A DNA stretch of 64,000 bases from positions 62,001 through 126,000 of the forward strand of contig JADJYQ010000003.1 of assembly GCA_016719615.1 (NCBI GenBank). The letters run 5' to 3'. The stretch's first letter is position 1, and each line of letters starts with the position of its first letter. This stretch comes from Saprospiraceae bacterium. GTDB lineage: Bacteria > Bacteroidota > Bacteroidia > Chitinophagales > Saprospiraceae. The notes under the pieces were generated by a model. The model was not told the DNA's origin, made no database searches, and saw only the letters and a list, made by a program, of their open reading frames with translations. A program made the translations under genes and the position numbers. Shown here in pieces: positions 9,306-18,591 of this stretch.

Positions 9306-10523
9306 TTATTCTTCATGAAATACTGGCTTAATCGAAGCCACTTTTTGACTGGGCATAATAGAAGCCAACAAACCAATGGCCATCACCGTTGCAATCACGA
9401 TAACAAAATCAATCCATCTCATTTGCATGGGGTAGCTATCAATCACAAATTCAGAAGGAACACCTATCAAACCATATTGCTTTTGCAGCCAATAAAAACC
9501 AATTGCAAATGTAAAACCAATCAACAAACCCAAAACACAAATTAAAGATCCCAATAAAATAAATATATTTTGAGCTGCACGATCTTCCATCCCCAAGGAT
9601 TTTAAAATAGAAATATCAAATCTCTTGTCTAGAACGATCATCCACAATGCACCAATAATGGTAAAAGAAACCAAAAGCATGGTCAGGCTAAACAAAGAAT
9701 AATACAACCATTTTTCAAGTTTCATGATTTTTAAAAATGCTTCATCCTGACGATACCGGTCTTTAATAATATAATCCGGGCCCGCCAAGGCTTCCAATTG
9801 CTGAACGCTCATACTTCCATCTGTACCTGATTTGAGTTTGATATCAATCGAACTTAAATGCATAGAATTATTTAATTGCGCTCTCAAATAGTCGAGATCT
9901 GTTATTAAAGTATTGTAATCACTTTCCTGATGGAAGCTGAATACAGATTGCACTTGTAATAAAAAATCTTGATATCCATCATTTTGAAATTGAGACTCTT
10001 TGGGGTCTGGTAAAAAAATGCGGACAGGTTGTTGAAAATCGCGAACACTAACTCCAAGTTTATTTCTCAATACGGATCCGATATTAGCCAGAGGCCTATT
10101 TGCTTCGCGGATTAAAAAATTTCCCTCCACGATGCCATCAGATACTTTGCTCACTTGAACATAATTTGAATCTACTCCCTTTATAATTCCAAACTCTTGG
10201 GCGTCGCCGTATTGGAACATACAAACTTCTTCAATCGTTCTTGAAAACGATTCAATAAATTCCTGTTTTTCTAATTTTTGAATGAATAATGTGTCTTCCT
10301 TAAAATATTTAGATTGCCTGGCTACAATTTTGATATCGGGATTGTGCTTACTGAACATTCCTGAAACCAATTCATCAAACCCATTAAACACAGTTAAAAC
10401 GAGCAATAAAGCTGCAGAGCCAACAGCGATTCCGAAAATAGAAATACCTGTGATCCAATGAATGGCCTGAGAAGATTTCTTCCCAGTTAAATAACGATAT
10501 GCAATTTTAAGACTCAGGAGCAT
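9306..10523 (-). CDS. ABC transporter permease, LolC/LolE-like (MacB/FtsX family)
   Basis: A 405-residue membrane protein with the LolE/FtsX plan: an N-terminal amphipathic start (MLLSLKIAYRYLTGKKS), one helix (ISIFGIAVGSAALLLVLTVFNGF), a periplasmic domain of about 220 residues, then three C-terminal helices (LTMLLVSFTIIGALWMIVLDKR, IFILLGSLICVLGLLIGFTFAIG, IDFVIVIATVMAIGLLASIMPS). LolC/E permeases release lipoproteins from the inner membrane for transfer to the outer membrane. No ATPase gene lies beside it, as is common in Bacteroidota, where the LolD-like partner is elsewhere. Location next to two lipoprotein genes fits but does not prove the role. Confidence 0.82.
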   Translation of the reverse strand: MLLSLKIAYRYLTGKKSSQAIHWITGISIFGIAVGSAALLLVLTVFNGFDELVSGMFSKHNPDIKIVARQSKYFKEDTLFIQKLEKQEFIESFSRTIEEVCMFQYGDAQEFGIIKGVDSNYVQVSKVSDGIVEGNFLIREANRPLANIGSVLRNKLGVSVRDFQQPVRIFLPDPKESQFQNDGYQDFLLQVQSVFSFHQESDYNTLITDLDYLRAQLNNSMHLSSIDIKLKSGTDGSMSVQQLEALAGPDYIIKDRYRQDEAFLKIMKLEKWLYYSLFSLTMLLVSFTIIGALWMIVLDKRFDISILKSLGMEDRAAQNIFILLGSLICVLGLLIGFTFAIGFYWLQKQYGLIGVPSEFVIDSYPMQMRWIDFVIVIATVMAIGLLASIMPSQKVASIKPVFHEE

Positions 10524-10547
10524 GTATCTTGTAATGACGATTAAGGA

Positions 10548-13499
10548 TTAATTTATTATCTGACTTCTCTTCTCAGTTGATTGGATCTGTAGTTTCTGAT
10601 CAGGCAAAATTGCATTATAGATGATATCCTGAATCCTGGTTCTATATCGTTCTTTGTGCAACTTGTTTATTTCGGCATTGGGAAATGTTCTGTTGGATAA
10701 AAATACGTAATTGATCTGGGCATCCGGATCCACCCAGGCGCAAGTTCCTGTAAATCCCTGATGGCCATAACTCCTCCTGGAAGAATAAGCTGACACATAA
10801 GGTCTAATGGAGTCGGCAGTGATAGATGGCATATCAAAAAACTGAGCTCTTCGCAAAAATTCACGATCTCTGGAAATTTTAATGCCAATATCAGAAGCTT
10901 TCAGCAATTCGATTCCTGCATATTGGCCCCGATTCAAATACAGTTGCATTGTTTTAACAACATCCAATGCATTCGAAAATAATCCTGCATGTCCTGCTAC
11001 TCCACCCATCATAGCAGCTCCCATATCATGCACATATCCTTGTATGCGTTGTTTTCGCCAATATTGATCTATTTCTGTAGGCGCTATTTGGTGAAGGTCA
11101 ATTCCTTTTGACAATGGGTTAAAAATGGAATTGCGGAGTTCGAGTTTCTCAGCAATTTCTTTTTGGTAGTAACGCTCAAAAGTTTTACCTGTAAGCTTAT
11201 GAACTAACTTTGGAATAAAGTAAAATCCTAAATCCGAATAATTACATTTTCGTTCATCAAGTACTCTTGAATCAATAATGGTTTGCAATATAGTATCTAT
11301 GTAATCGTTTCGCAGATACAAATTTTTGCATATGGGAATATTGAAAATCTTCGAAGGTAAACTATCGTAGTAAAGTGGATTATAGATGAAGCTACTGTCG
11401 TTAGTGGGCAGCGTCGATTTATAATAAGGAATCCAGGAAAGCATTCTTCCCTGATGCAACATAAAATCCTTAAAATTGAGTTGCTCCTTATTGCTATTTT
11501 TAAAAGAATCAAAAAATTCAGAAAATTTACTCGAAGATTTTATCGCATTGTTATCCTCCAACTGAAAAAGGATGGGCGCTGTACAAACTACTTTTGTAAG
11601 TGATGCCAGATCATACAGGCTGGTTGATTTCACCAAAACTGTGGAATCGTAATCCAAATAACCAAAAGCTTTTTCGTAAATGACTTTATTATTCCTTGCC
11701 ACTACAATTTGGCAACCGGGTGCTGCTTTTTGAGCAATGAGTTCATAAGCAATCGTATCAATATATTGAAGGCTATCGCTATTCATTCCCTGAACTTCAG
11801 GTATTGAATATCCAAGCCGCATCAGGGAAGGACGAAAAATCCCTTTGCCTTCTTGCAACACAGTAGATACACTGATGGGAGATACACCTATAAAGGCATC
11901 TGTGCCAAACAACATCTGTGCCGTAATATCCAGACTCATCTCGTTTTCTTCATGCGCTAAAACCACACTGCAGTTGCCTGGAAAATACATACTGACATAC
12001 GGGCAACCAAATAATACTACAATGCACTTTTTAGAGCGAATATGTGGATTCAGTTTTTGCAAAGCCCATAAATTCAATCCATAGCCCTTTTGTGCATTAA
12101 AATTCAAACCATGAACATGAATCACGATGAGTTCTGCATTTTCGATGTCATTTAAAAGGCTATCATTCCACTGAGCAGTGTCTTCCAAAGTATAATTGAC
12201 TATTGAAGCATAATCCTTCAATCTATTTATAAATCCATCTGCCGGCCCATTTCCCAATTTTATCGTGAGCAGCTTAGGAGGTATCTTGCGAATGGGAACT
12301 AATTTTTCCGGATCTTTTCCAAGGCAAATAGCCTTCCGGTATATAGATTCATTGATGACTTCAATATTTTTATTGAATGTTTTCAATAGATCCGCTGGTC
12401 GATTCGGAATTCTATTTAAAAATAAACCTGATTTTATTTTTGCTTTGAGGATGCGTTTCACTTTTTCATCCAGAGTGGTGATACTTATTTCACCGGTAAC
12501 AATGGCATTTTTTAAAGCAGTGATAGCTTCTGAAATATTGCGACTTAACAACAACATATCATTTCCTGCTTTAAAGGCCCTAAGGGCAATTTCACCATCT
12601 GAGAAATGTTTTGTGACACCTTCCATTTCAAGTGCATCCGTGATCACCAAACCGTCAAAGGACATCTCATTCCGAAGAATGTTTTGTGTTATGTTCGGTG
12701 AAAGGGTAGCAGACATGTTTTGAAGGCTATCCAATTGGGGAATATGCAAGTGCCCAACCATCATCGCTGCAGGCTTCAAATGGCTCAATACGCTAAACGG
12801 AAATAATTCTATACTATCTAACCTTGTTTTTGAAAAAGGCAAAACCGGAAGATCTTTGTGTGAATCCACTTCAGTATCACCATGACCCGGAAAATGTTTC
12901 AAACAAGCCATGACACCGGCATCTTGCAGACCTTGCATATAGGCAAATGATTTCGCACTAACCCTAATTCTGTTTGATCCGAACGAACGTTCGTTAATTA
13001 CGGGATTCAGCAGATTGTTGTTAATGTCAGCTACTGGGGCAAAATTCATATGTATGCCCAGAGTCTTCATTTGGCGGCCCATTTCATAAGCCATATGATA
13101 AATTAACGAATTCTCAGTCAGAGCACCCAGACAAAATTGTTTTGGAAATTTATGAATATCTGTCATTCGCATACCCAGGCCCCATTCGGCATCCATACTC
13201 ATCATTAATGGCCACTTGGAAACAAGCTGGTAAGTATCTAATCGCTGGATCAAGGAAGGAACAGTGCCCTTAAATAAACAAACACCACCAACACCATAGT
13301 TTACAATGGTATTGATAACTTCTGCCTTCTGAATTTCATTTTCATTGGAAAACGAACGCACAATAAAAAGTTGGCCAATCTTTTCATCCAGGCTCATACT
13401 GTTCACCATTGAATCAAGCTTATCCGACGACGGAAGCACCTGAGAAAAAAGCATTCCAGGAAAAAGCAGAAGATTAAAAAGATAAATTAGAATTCTCAT
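10548..13499 (-). CDS. Glycoside hydrolase family 3 (NagZ-like) fused to a serine beta-lactamase-like domain
   Basis: A 983-residue exported two-domain enzyme. A signal peptide ends near LFSQ. Residues about 25-370 are a GH3 domain with the NagZ motif KHFPGHGDTEVDSHKDLP and a candidate nucleophile Asp in VITDALEMEGV, suggesting N-acetyl-beta-glucosaminidase action on muropeptides. Residues about 370-560 form a GH3 C-domain-like linker. Residues about 570-980 are a beta-lactamase/transpeptidase fold with SxxK as SLTK, a YSD element in place of YxN, and SYGHQGFTGT in the third-motif position. Such GH3-AmpC-type fusions are known in Bacteroidota and point to cell-wall recycling or remodelling. 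The start overlaps the upstream gene by four bases, so translation is probably coupled. Confidence 0.9.
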   Translation of the reverse strand: MRILIYLFNLLLFPGMLFSQVLPSSDKLDSMVNSMSLDEKIGQLFIVRSFSNENEIQKAEVINTIVNYGVGGVCLFKGTVPSLIQRLDTYQLVSKWPLMMSMDAEWGLGMRMTDIHKFPKQFCLGALTENSLIYHMAYEMGRQMKTLGIHMNFAPVADINNNLLNPVINERSFGSNRIRVSAKSFAYMQGLQDAGVMACLKHFPGHGDTEVDSHKDLPVLPFSKTRLDSIELFPFSVLSHLKPAAMMVGHLHIPQLDSLQNMSATLSPNITQNILRNEMSFDGLVITDALEMEGVTKHFSDGEIALRAFKAGNDMLLLSRNISEAITALKNAIVTGEISITTLDEKVKRILKAKIKSGLFLNRIPNRPADLLKTFNKNIEVINESIYRKAICLGKDPEKLVPIRKIPPKLLTIKLGNGPADGFINRLKDYASIVNYTLEDTAQWNDSLLNDIENAELIVIHVHGLNFNAQKGYGLNLWALQKLNPHIRSKKCIVVLFGCPYVSMYFPGNCSVVLAHEENEMSLDITAQMLFGTDAFIGVSPISVSTVLQEGKGIFRPSLMRLGYSIPEVQGMNSDSLQYIDTIAYELIAQKAAPGCQIVVARNNKVIYEKAFGYLDYDSTVLVKSTSLYDLASLTKVVCTAPILFQLEDNNAIKSSSKFSEFFDSFKNSNKEQLNFKDFMLHQGRMLSWIPYYKSTLPTNDSSFIYNPLYYDSLPSKIFNIPICKNLYLRNDYIDTILQTIIDSRVLDERKCNYSDLGFYFIPKLVHKLTGKTFERYYQKEIAEKLELRNSIFNPLSKGIDLHQIAPTEIDQYWRKQRIQGYVHDMGAAMMGGVAGHAGLFSNALDVVKTMQLYLNRGQYAGIELLKASDIGIKISRDREFLRRAQFFDMPSITADSIRPYVSAYSSRRSYGHQGFTGTCAWVDPDAQINYVFLSNRTFPNAEINKLHKERYRTRIQDIIYNAILPDQKLQIQSTEKRSQIIN

Positions 13500-15421
13500 T
13501 TGCTTTGGATTCCGTTCTTTTTTAATATTTCAGGGTCTATCGCTTTAGCAGCCGCAAACATAGAATCTGAAGTGATCAGGTCACCATCATTTTTAAAAGC
13601 AATGCCAAGATTAATATACACTTGCGGATTTTTAGGATCCATTTGTGCTGCTTTCCTGAAATATTCTATGGCCAAATTATTATTGCCCGACGAACCTTCA
13701 GCAATTCCCATCAACATAAGTGACTCCGAATCATTAGGATTCATTCCCAAGGCATTTTTAATATATTCTCTGGCTTCCTTAACCTGACCTGCTTGACCCA
13801 ATTGCCGGCCTCGTTCGCGAAGGGCCATTTGAAGATTTTTAAAAGCATCCTCATCATCCGGTAAATGTTTCAAAATGTAATTGTACTTTTCAATTGCTTT
13901 TACATAATCCTTTTCGAAATAATAAATATTTCCCATCTGCAAATGGGCTTCCATATAAACAGGATGTATACTTAATGCTTTTTCTAATTCCAGTTTTGCT
14001 TTTGCAGTGACCCTCCTTAATTCTGCAGAATCTTTGATAGCAGGAGCTGATTCCAAAAGTACGCCAGCCACAGCATTGTGAATTTTTGCACTTTTTACTG
14101 AGGTTTTAAGATCTGTATCGAATAAAACTTGATTGGATGTCCAGGCCGGATTTCTAAGAATGGTCAGCACTGAAAACAAAATACAAACTGGAGCTATCAT
14201 GTAAAATGATTTTGACCAATTTTGTTTATTCAAATATTGAATCAGAAAAACGAAACCAATAATAAATCCAAGTGAAGGCATAAATATAAATCGTTCACCC
14301 ATATTAGTACCAATAGGGAATAAAATATTGGATACTAAAAACAAAGGCAATATGAAAGCAGCAACTGAATAACTAAATGCCGGATATCTTTTCATCTTTA
14401 TCAAAACAAAAAGTATCGCAAAGCTATATATACAGATGGCTGCAATCGAATTTATAGAACCGATACCCAGCATCGGTATCTGTTTAGGATAATAGTCATG
14501 TGTAAGTGGATAAGGCCATACCATTAAACGGAGGTATTCAAATAAGCAATAAGTAATAATTCCGGCCTTTTCAAAAATATCCATCGCGACTTTTTGGCCA
14601 TTTTCAAATTTCATGAACGGATTATTCATCAGTTCGGTAGATAACTTTGTAAAGGGATTTAGTCCCAGGGTGTTGGCCCGCAAAAGTATAAAAACCAATG
14701 CTGCAAGCACCAACATAAGGCTTGGCCACTTTAAGGACTTGAGTTTATCAGTATATAATACGGCCGCGCCAAAGGGAATCAAAGCAACATAAGAAATCGC
14801 ATTTTCTTTGGAAAGCAAACCAAAAAACATCATTATTCCAGTGAGCATCAATTGCCAATACTTTCTTTCATCCAGATAAATTAAAAAATAGTAAAAAGCA
14901 ACCATACAGAAAAGCAGGGCCAAACTTTCATCCATGCCTTTCACATTTGCAACACATTCTGTGTGCACGGGATGTGTACAAAACAACAATGCTATTAGAA
15001 ATGCAAACGCTTCACTGCCTTTGTTAAATTTGATTAAAAATAATTTCCGAATACAAACGTAAATAGCAAAACTTAGCAAGGCATACACCAAAATTGACAA
15101 CAAATGAAATACAAATGAACTCGGACCAAATATTTCAAATACAAAAGCAAAGACCATCAAACTCATGGGTCTGTATCGGCCTCCTGCGACTAATTTTTCT
15201 TTGCCTTGTTTTTGAAAAAAACCATAAAATGAATCTTTGGTCAACAGTTCCGGAATTCCGGATACACCTTGTTTGACAAATTTATTTTCTGTAATGACTA
15301 TTCCATCATCAAGAACGAATTCATGATTTAAAGTATTTGCATAAATTAAGAAAGGCAATGCTAAAAGTATGATCCGGTGCAACCGAACATCAAACATGAA
15401 GCCGTCGACGAATGCACTCAT
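13496..15421 (-). CDS. TMTC-like membrane glycosyltransferase with C-terminal TPR repeats
   Basis: A 641-residue protein. Residues about 10-420 are a polytopic membrane region with the GT-C type start LPFLIYANTLNHEFVLDDG (acidic residues after helix 1), GGRYRPMSLMVF, HPVHTECVANVKGMDE and FPIGTNMGERFIFMPSLG, which match the DUF1736/TMTC group of O-mannosyltransferase-like proteins. Residues about 450-640 are four or more TPRs (YMEAHLQMGNIYYFEKDYVKAIEKY; PQVYINLGIAFKNDGD). Members use polyprenyl-phosphate sugars to glycosylate exported proteins; the donor and target here are unknown. An ATG at codon 9 is an alternative start. It sits 29 bases after yebC and overlaps the GH3 gene by four bases. 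Confidence 0.85.
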   Translation of the reverse strand: MSAFVDGFMFDVRLHRIILLALPFLIYANTLNHEFVLDDGIVITENKFVKQGVSGIPELLTKDSFYGFFQKQGKEKLVAGGRYRPMSLMVFAFVFEIFGPSSFVFHLLSILVYALLSFAIYVCIRKLFLIKFNKGSEAFAFLIALLFCTHPVHTECVANVKGMDESLALLFCMVAFYYFLIYLDERKYWQLMLTGIMMFFGLLSKENAISYVALIPFGAAVLYTDKLKSLKWPSLMLVLAALVFILLRANTLGLNPFTKLSTELMNNPFMKFENGQKVAMDIFEKAGIITYCLFEYLRLMVWPYPLTHDYYPKQIPMLGIGSINSIAAICIYSFAILFVLIKMKRYPAFSYSVAAFILPLFLVSNILFPIGTNMGERFIFMPSLGFIIGFVFLIQYLNKQNWSKSFYMIAPVCILFSVLTILRNPAWTSNQVLFDTDLKTSVKSAKIHNAVAGVLLESAPAIKDSAELRRVTAKAKLELEKALSIHPVYMEAHLQMGNIYYFEKDYVKAIEKYNYILKHLPDDEDAFKNLQMALRERGRQLGQAGQVKEAREYIKNALGMNPNDSESLMLMGIAEGSSGNNNLAIEYFRKAAQMDPKNPQVYINLGIAFKNDGDLITSDSMFAAAKAIDPEILKKNGIQSK

Positions 15422-15450
15422 TATTAATTTAATTTAAGGCTTAATGGAGT

Positions 15451-16161
15451 TTATTCCATGGTACTAAACACATTCTGAACATCCTCATCATCTTCAATTT
15501 TATCCAACAGCTTGTTGACTTCCGCTTCCTGTTCTTGAGTCAGTTTTTTAGTCATCGTTGGAATTCGGTCAAAACCCGATGAAATCATTTCTATTTCGTT
15601 TTTTTCAAAATACTCCTGAAGACTGCCAAAGCTATCAAAATTGCCGTAGACTACCAATTCATCACCATCTTCGCTGAGTTCTTCGCAACCCGAATCAATC
15701 AGCTCCAGTTCCAGCAACTCTGGATCTTTGTTTTCTTGTCTTTTGATTCGAAAAATGCACTTATGTTCGAAGAGATATTCTACACTTCCTGAGGTACCAA
15801 GGCTTCCGCCGTATTTATTAAAGTAAGAACGGATATTTGCAACCGTTCGAGTCGTGTTGTCAGTAGCGGTTTCTACTAAAACAGCAATGCCATGCGGTGC
15901 ATAACCTTCATAAGTTAGAATTTCAAGGTCTTTTTCATCCTTGGAAGTGGCTTTCTTAATAGCAGCTTCCAGACGATCTTTAGGCATGTTGCATGCACGG
16001 GCATTCTGAAAAGCAGCCCTTAACCTGGGATTGTTGTCGGGATTGGTTCCGGAGGCCTTCACCGCCATGAATACTTCTTTACTAATCCTGGCAAACTGCT
16101 TGCTCATTTTGGCAAAACGGGCAAACATTTTATGCTTCCTGACTTCAAAAATCCGACCCAT
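15451..16161 (-). CDS. yebC: YebC/PmpR family protein (TACO1 homologue)
   Basis: A full-length 236-residue YebC-family protein: an N-terminal helical domain (MGRIFEVRKHKMFARFAKMSKQF, the Bacteroidota variant of the GHSKW start), NARACNMPKDRLEAAIKKA, then YEGYAPHGIAVLVETATDN and GGSLGTSGSVEYLFE. The family was first described as DNA-binding regulators, and more recent work links members to translation of difficult proline-containing stretches. Which applies here cannot be told from sequence. It is the first gene of the seven-gene minus-strand operon, so its promoter should lie in 16162-16300, where a 16-bp repeat array begins at 16271. Confidence 0.93.
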   Translation of the reverse strand: MGRIFEVRKHKMFARFAKMSKQFARISKEVFMAVKASGTNPDNNPRLRAAFQNARACNMPKDRLEAAIKKATSKDEKDLEILTYEGYAPHGIAVLVETATDNTTRTVANIRSYFNKYGGSLGTSGSVEYLFEHKCIFRIKRQENKDPELLELELIDSGCEELSEDGDELVVYGNFDSFGSLQEYFEKNEIEMISSGFDRIPTMTKKLTQEQEAEVNKLLDKIEDDEDVQNVFSTME

Positions 16162-16535
16162 TATGATGTTTTATAAGTTCGGCAAAGATAGGAATTGCCA
16201 GCCAAATGACAAGGGAATGGAGGAGTATTATGTATTCATGCTGAAAGCTTGTATAAGGGCTAGTAAGTCTGACTGCTTGGAAGGATGACTGCTTGGAAGA
16301 ATGCGTGCTTTAAAGAATGACTGCTTGGAAGGATGAGTGCTTGAAAGAATGACTGCTTTACTTTTGAAAATTTAACGCTTGCATTGATATTTTATGACAA
16401 CTACTTTTGATCTAAAATATCTTATTCACAAAATATTTTATTGATTTATAAATTTTTCATTATAGCAAAATTTATGAGCGGTTAAACAGGCATTCATGTA
16501 AATTGAGAACTTAAATAAACAGACGAGTCTCCCGA
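16162..16535. other. Intergenic region between two minus-strand genes
   Basis: Contains the upstream region of yebC and the 16-bp array at 16271-16360. The remainder (16361-16535) is AT-rich with no gene, and must hold the end of the carboxypeptidase transcript. No clear T-tailed hairpin was found. Confidence 0.5.
16271..16360. repeat. 16-bp tandem array, consensus GACTGCTTGGAAGGAT, about 5.6 copies
   Basis: Five diverged 16-bp units and a partial sixth. Each begins with a version of GACTGCTT and ends GGAAGGAT, GGAAGAAT or similar. The first octamer is the complement of the 8-bp unit at 7208-7263, so the two arrays flank the operon upstream and downstream with the same word. Confidence 0.9.
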
Positions 16536-18272
16536 TCACTCTTCATTAAAAAGTATAGCAATCGGGTAAATCCGATAACCGGGTTCTGCATATATAGAAC
16601 GATCATAAATAAACTCCAGCATGGCATTAGAATTTTCTCTAAACATTGAATCCTTGGCTTTTTTCTCTTCAAACTCCATTTTGAGCTTACTATCATTTGT
16701 TAGGATAGCTGTCGCCAGATCATCAAAAAGATATTCACTGAAATATTCTTTGCGTTGTAAAACGGCATCGAAAAAATTCCATACAAAAAATGCATCGTGG
16801 GCTTCCGGTTCGAGGGTCTCAACAATATACTTCACAGCCGGTTGATTTGTGTAAATAATATAATCTCCTTTAAGGTATAAGCGTTTATCTTTTTGCGCTT
16901 CCACATTCACTTCTAAATGCATAAAATGGCTTTCGTATGGCTTAGTAGAACTTTTTAAATTTTGGATCTTATAAAAACTGGCCTGGATCAGCGTGTCCCT
17001 TTGCAATCTATCCATTTGAACCTTATTTAATTTTAAGCGTTCAATGACTGCTTCATAGGCAGCAGGAATTACATATGCAGTGGGTCTTTTAACGGTTTTG
17101 ACCGGTTGACATACATTGAAATAAGGAATTTTTTTGAGATAGGGATTGTTTTTGTTGTAAATAATTTTTTCCAAACCTGTTACATCACTTATTTTTTTTT
17201 CGACGGTGTAACCGGAAAAATAAATACTATCACAACGGGTAGGATCTATTTTCCAACGAATATCAAGAGTATTACTTTTCATGGCTGCTGTGCGTGCTTC
17301 AAAACGACTATTGAGCAATTCTTTTTTCTGAATTTTGATTTGTTCTGACAATTGTTGCATCAACAATTTATGAGCACTTACTCTTGCTGCATAAGGTTTC
17401 AACATATGTGATTCTGCAATAAAACCCATACAATGAAACAAAGCAGTATAACCCGATGAAAATCTTGGCGAATCCAGAAAATCATAGATTCCTTTAGAAG
17501 GATCTCCATGTGCATTTACATAGGGAATGACATCAAGATTCCTTTCAGACATAGATTTTAGAAAAGGCGGGATGAAATGTTTGTAAATATAATTTCCCAA
17601 TTCAATTTGCAGTTTATGTCTCTGACTGGAAATGAGGGTCATCAGATAAGGATAATCTGCACCATCTGTGGTATGCGTTTCTAAAAACATATCGGGGTCC
17701 CAATGCCTGAAAATACCGGTAAAAGTGAGCGCATTGCGACTATCGCATTTAATAAAATCGCGGTTGAGATCCAGGTTTTGTGCATTAGCCCTGAAACCAT
17801 ATTCTTCCGGCCCAATTTGGTTGACCCGAGAATATTTATTGCGCAACAAACTTCCACCTACATTATAAATTGGAATAATGACTATACTGATTTCATCGAG
17901 TATTTTAGCCTGATTGGGATCCATCACAAGATCACGTGCAAACATCATGGAGGCTTCAATGCCATCAGGTTCTCCGGGATGGATGCCATTGTTGATCAAT
18001 AATATGGCTTTTCCTGCTTTGCGGCATTTTTCCGGGCTAAAATGCTTTTTGCTGCTCAATACAACCGTGTAAATGGGCAGCGACACATCAGAAGCACCCG
18101 CTTCGATAACCTTTACCAATCCCGATTTTTTTTCTAAAGCTTTATAAAAATTTATACATTCTTCGTAAGTGCTAGTTTGGTTGTTGTTTTTTTCAAATGG
18201 AGTTTTGAGAGATTGTGCGGAAATACCAAACAAATGAGCGATAAAGCATAAAAAGATAAAATATAAACGCAT
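16536..18272 (-). CDS. M14-family zinc carboxypeptidase, exported
   Basis: A 578-residue peptidase with a signal peptide ending near FGISAQS. The zinc-binding HxxE motif is seen as GIHPGEPDG near residue 100, followed by LDLNRDFIKCDS and the third zinc ligand His in MFLETHTTDGADYPY. These are hallmarks of the M14 carboxypeptidase fold. It should trim peptides or cell-wall-derived peptides outside the cytoplasm. The C-terminal 200 residues (from VEKKISDVTGLEK) are the accessory region found in Bacteroidota members of this group. It starts with ATG at 18272 and stands alone, with about 375 bases to yebC. Confidence 0.88.
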   Translation of the reverse strand: MRLYFIFLCFIAHLFGISAQSLKTPFEKNNNQTSTYEECINFYKALEKKSGLVKVIEAGASDVSLPIYTVVLSSKKHFSPEKCRKAGKAILLINNGIHPGEPDGIEASMMFARDLVMDPNQAKILDEISIVIIPIYNVGGSLLRNKYSRVNQIGPEEYGFRANAQNLDLNRDFIKCDSRNALTFTGIFRHWDPDMFLETHTTDGADYPYLMTLISSQRHKLQIELGNYIYKHFIPPFLKSMSERNLDVIPYVNAHGDPSKGIYDFLDSPRFSSGYTALFHCMGFIAESHMLKPYAARVSAHKLLMQQLSEQIKIQKKELLNSRFEARTAAMKSNTLDIRWKIDPTRCDSIYFSGYTVEKKISDVTGLEKIIYNKNNPYLKKIPYFNVCQPVKTVKRPTAYVIPAAYEAVIERLKLNKVQMDRLQRDTLIQASFYKIQNLKSSTKPYESHFMHLEVNVEAQKDKRLYLKGDYIIYTNQPAVKYIVETLEPEAHDAFFVWNFFDAVLQRKEYFSEYLFDDLATAILTNDSKLKMEFEEKKAKDSMFRENSNAMLEFIYDRSIYAEPGYRIYPIAILFNEE

Positions 18273-18591
18273 GATAGTGAATTGATTGGATGTTTAAGAC
18301 TTGGAGGAACAAAAGTACGAGGAAATGATGAAAGATTATCTTTTGGGATTCGTGATTGATATGGAAACCTAACTCGAAAAACAAAATATGGCTCTTTCAT
18401 TCTCTACCTCTGTTACTTTTCCTCTTGACCTCAGAGAATACTTATAGCATTGCATACTTTGGAAAGGACACTATTGTTTAAAATAAATTTATGCTTGCAA
18501 TGCCAGATTTTGCGAAAAACGACCATATCCATGTGAATCTTCATACGTGAGTATGGTTTTAACTAACATTGGGACCACAAATAAATACTCC
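18273..18591. other. Divergent intergenic region
   Basis: About 320 bases between the divergently read carboxypeptidase and the DUF1566/FG-GAP surface protein; promoters for both must lie here. I see no convincing gene or structured element. Short open frames on the minus strand have no coding character. Confidence 0.4.

Noticed and set aside
9306..10523. LolE-like permease as a MacB-type drug exporter
   Set aside because: No ATPase or membrane fusion protein gene adjoins it. The N-terminal sequence is closer to LolC/E.
12265..12723. A 152-residue plus-strand frame inside the GH3 fusion gene
   Set aside because: It is antisense to a well-supported enzyme and has no homology I recognise. It is a shadow frame.
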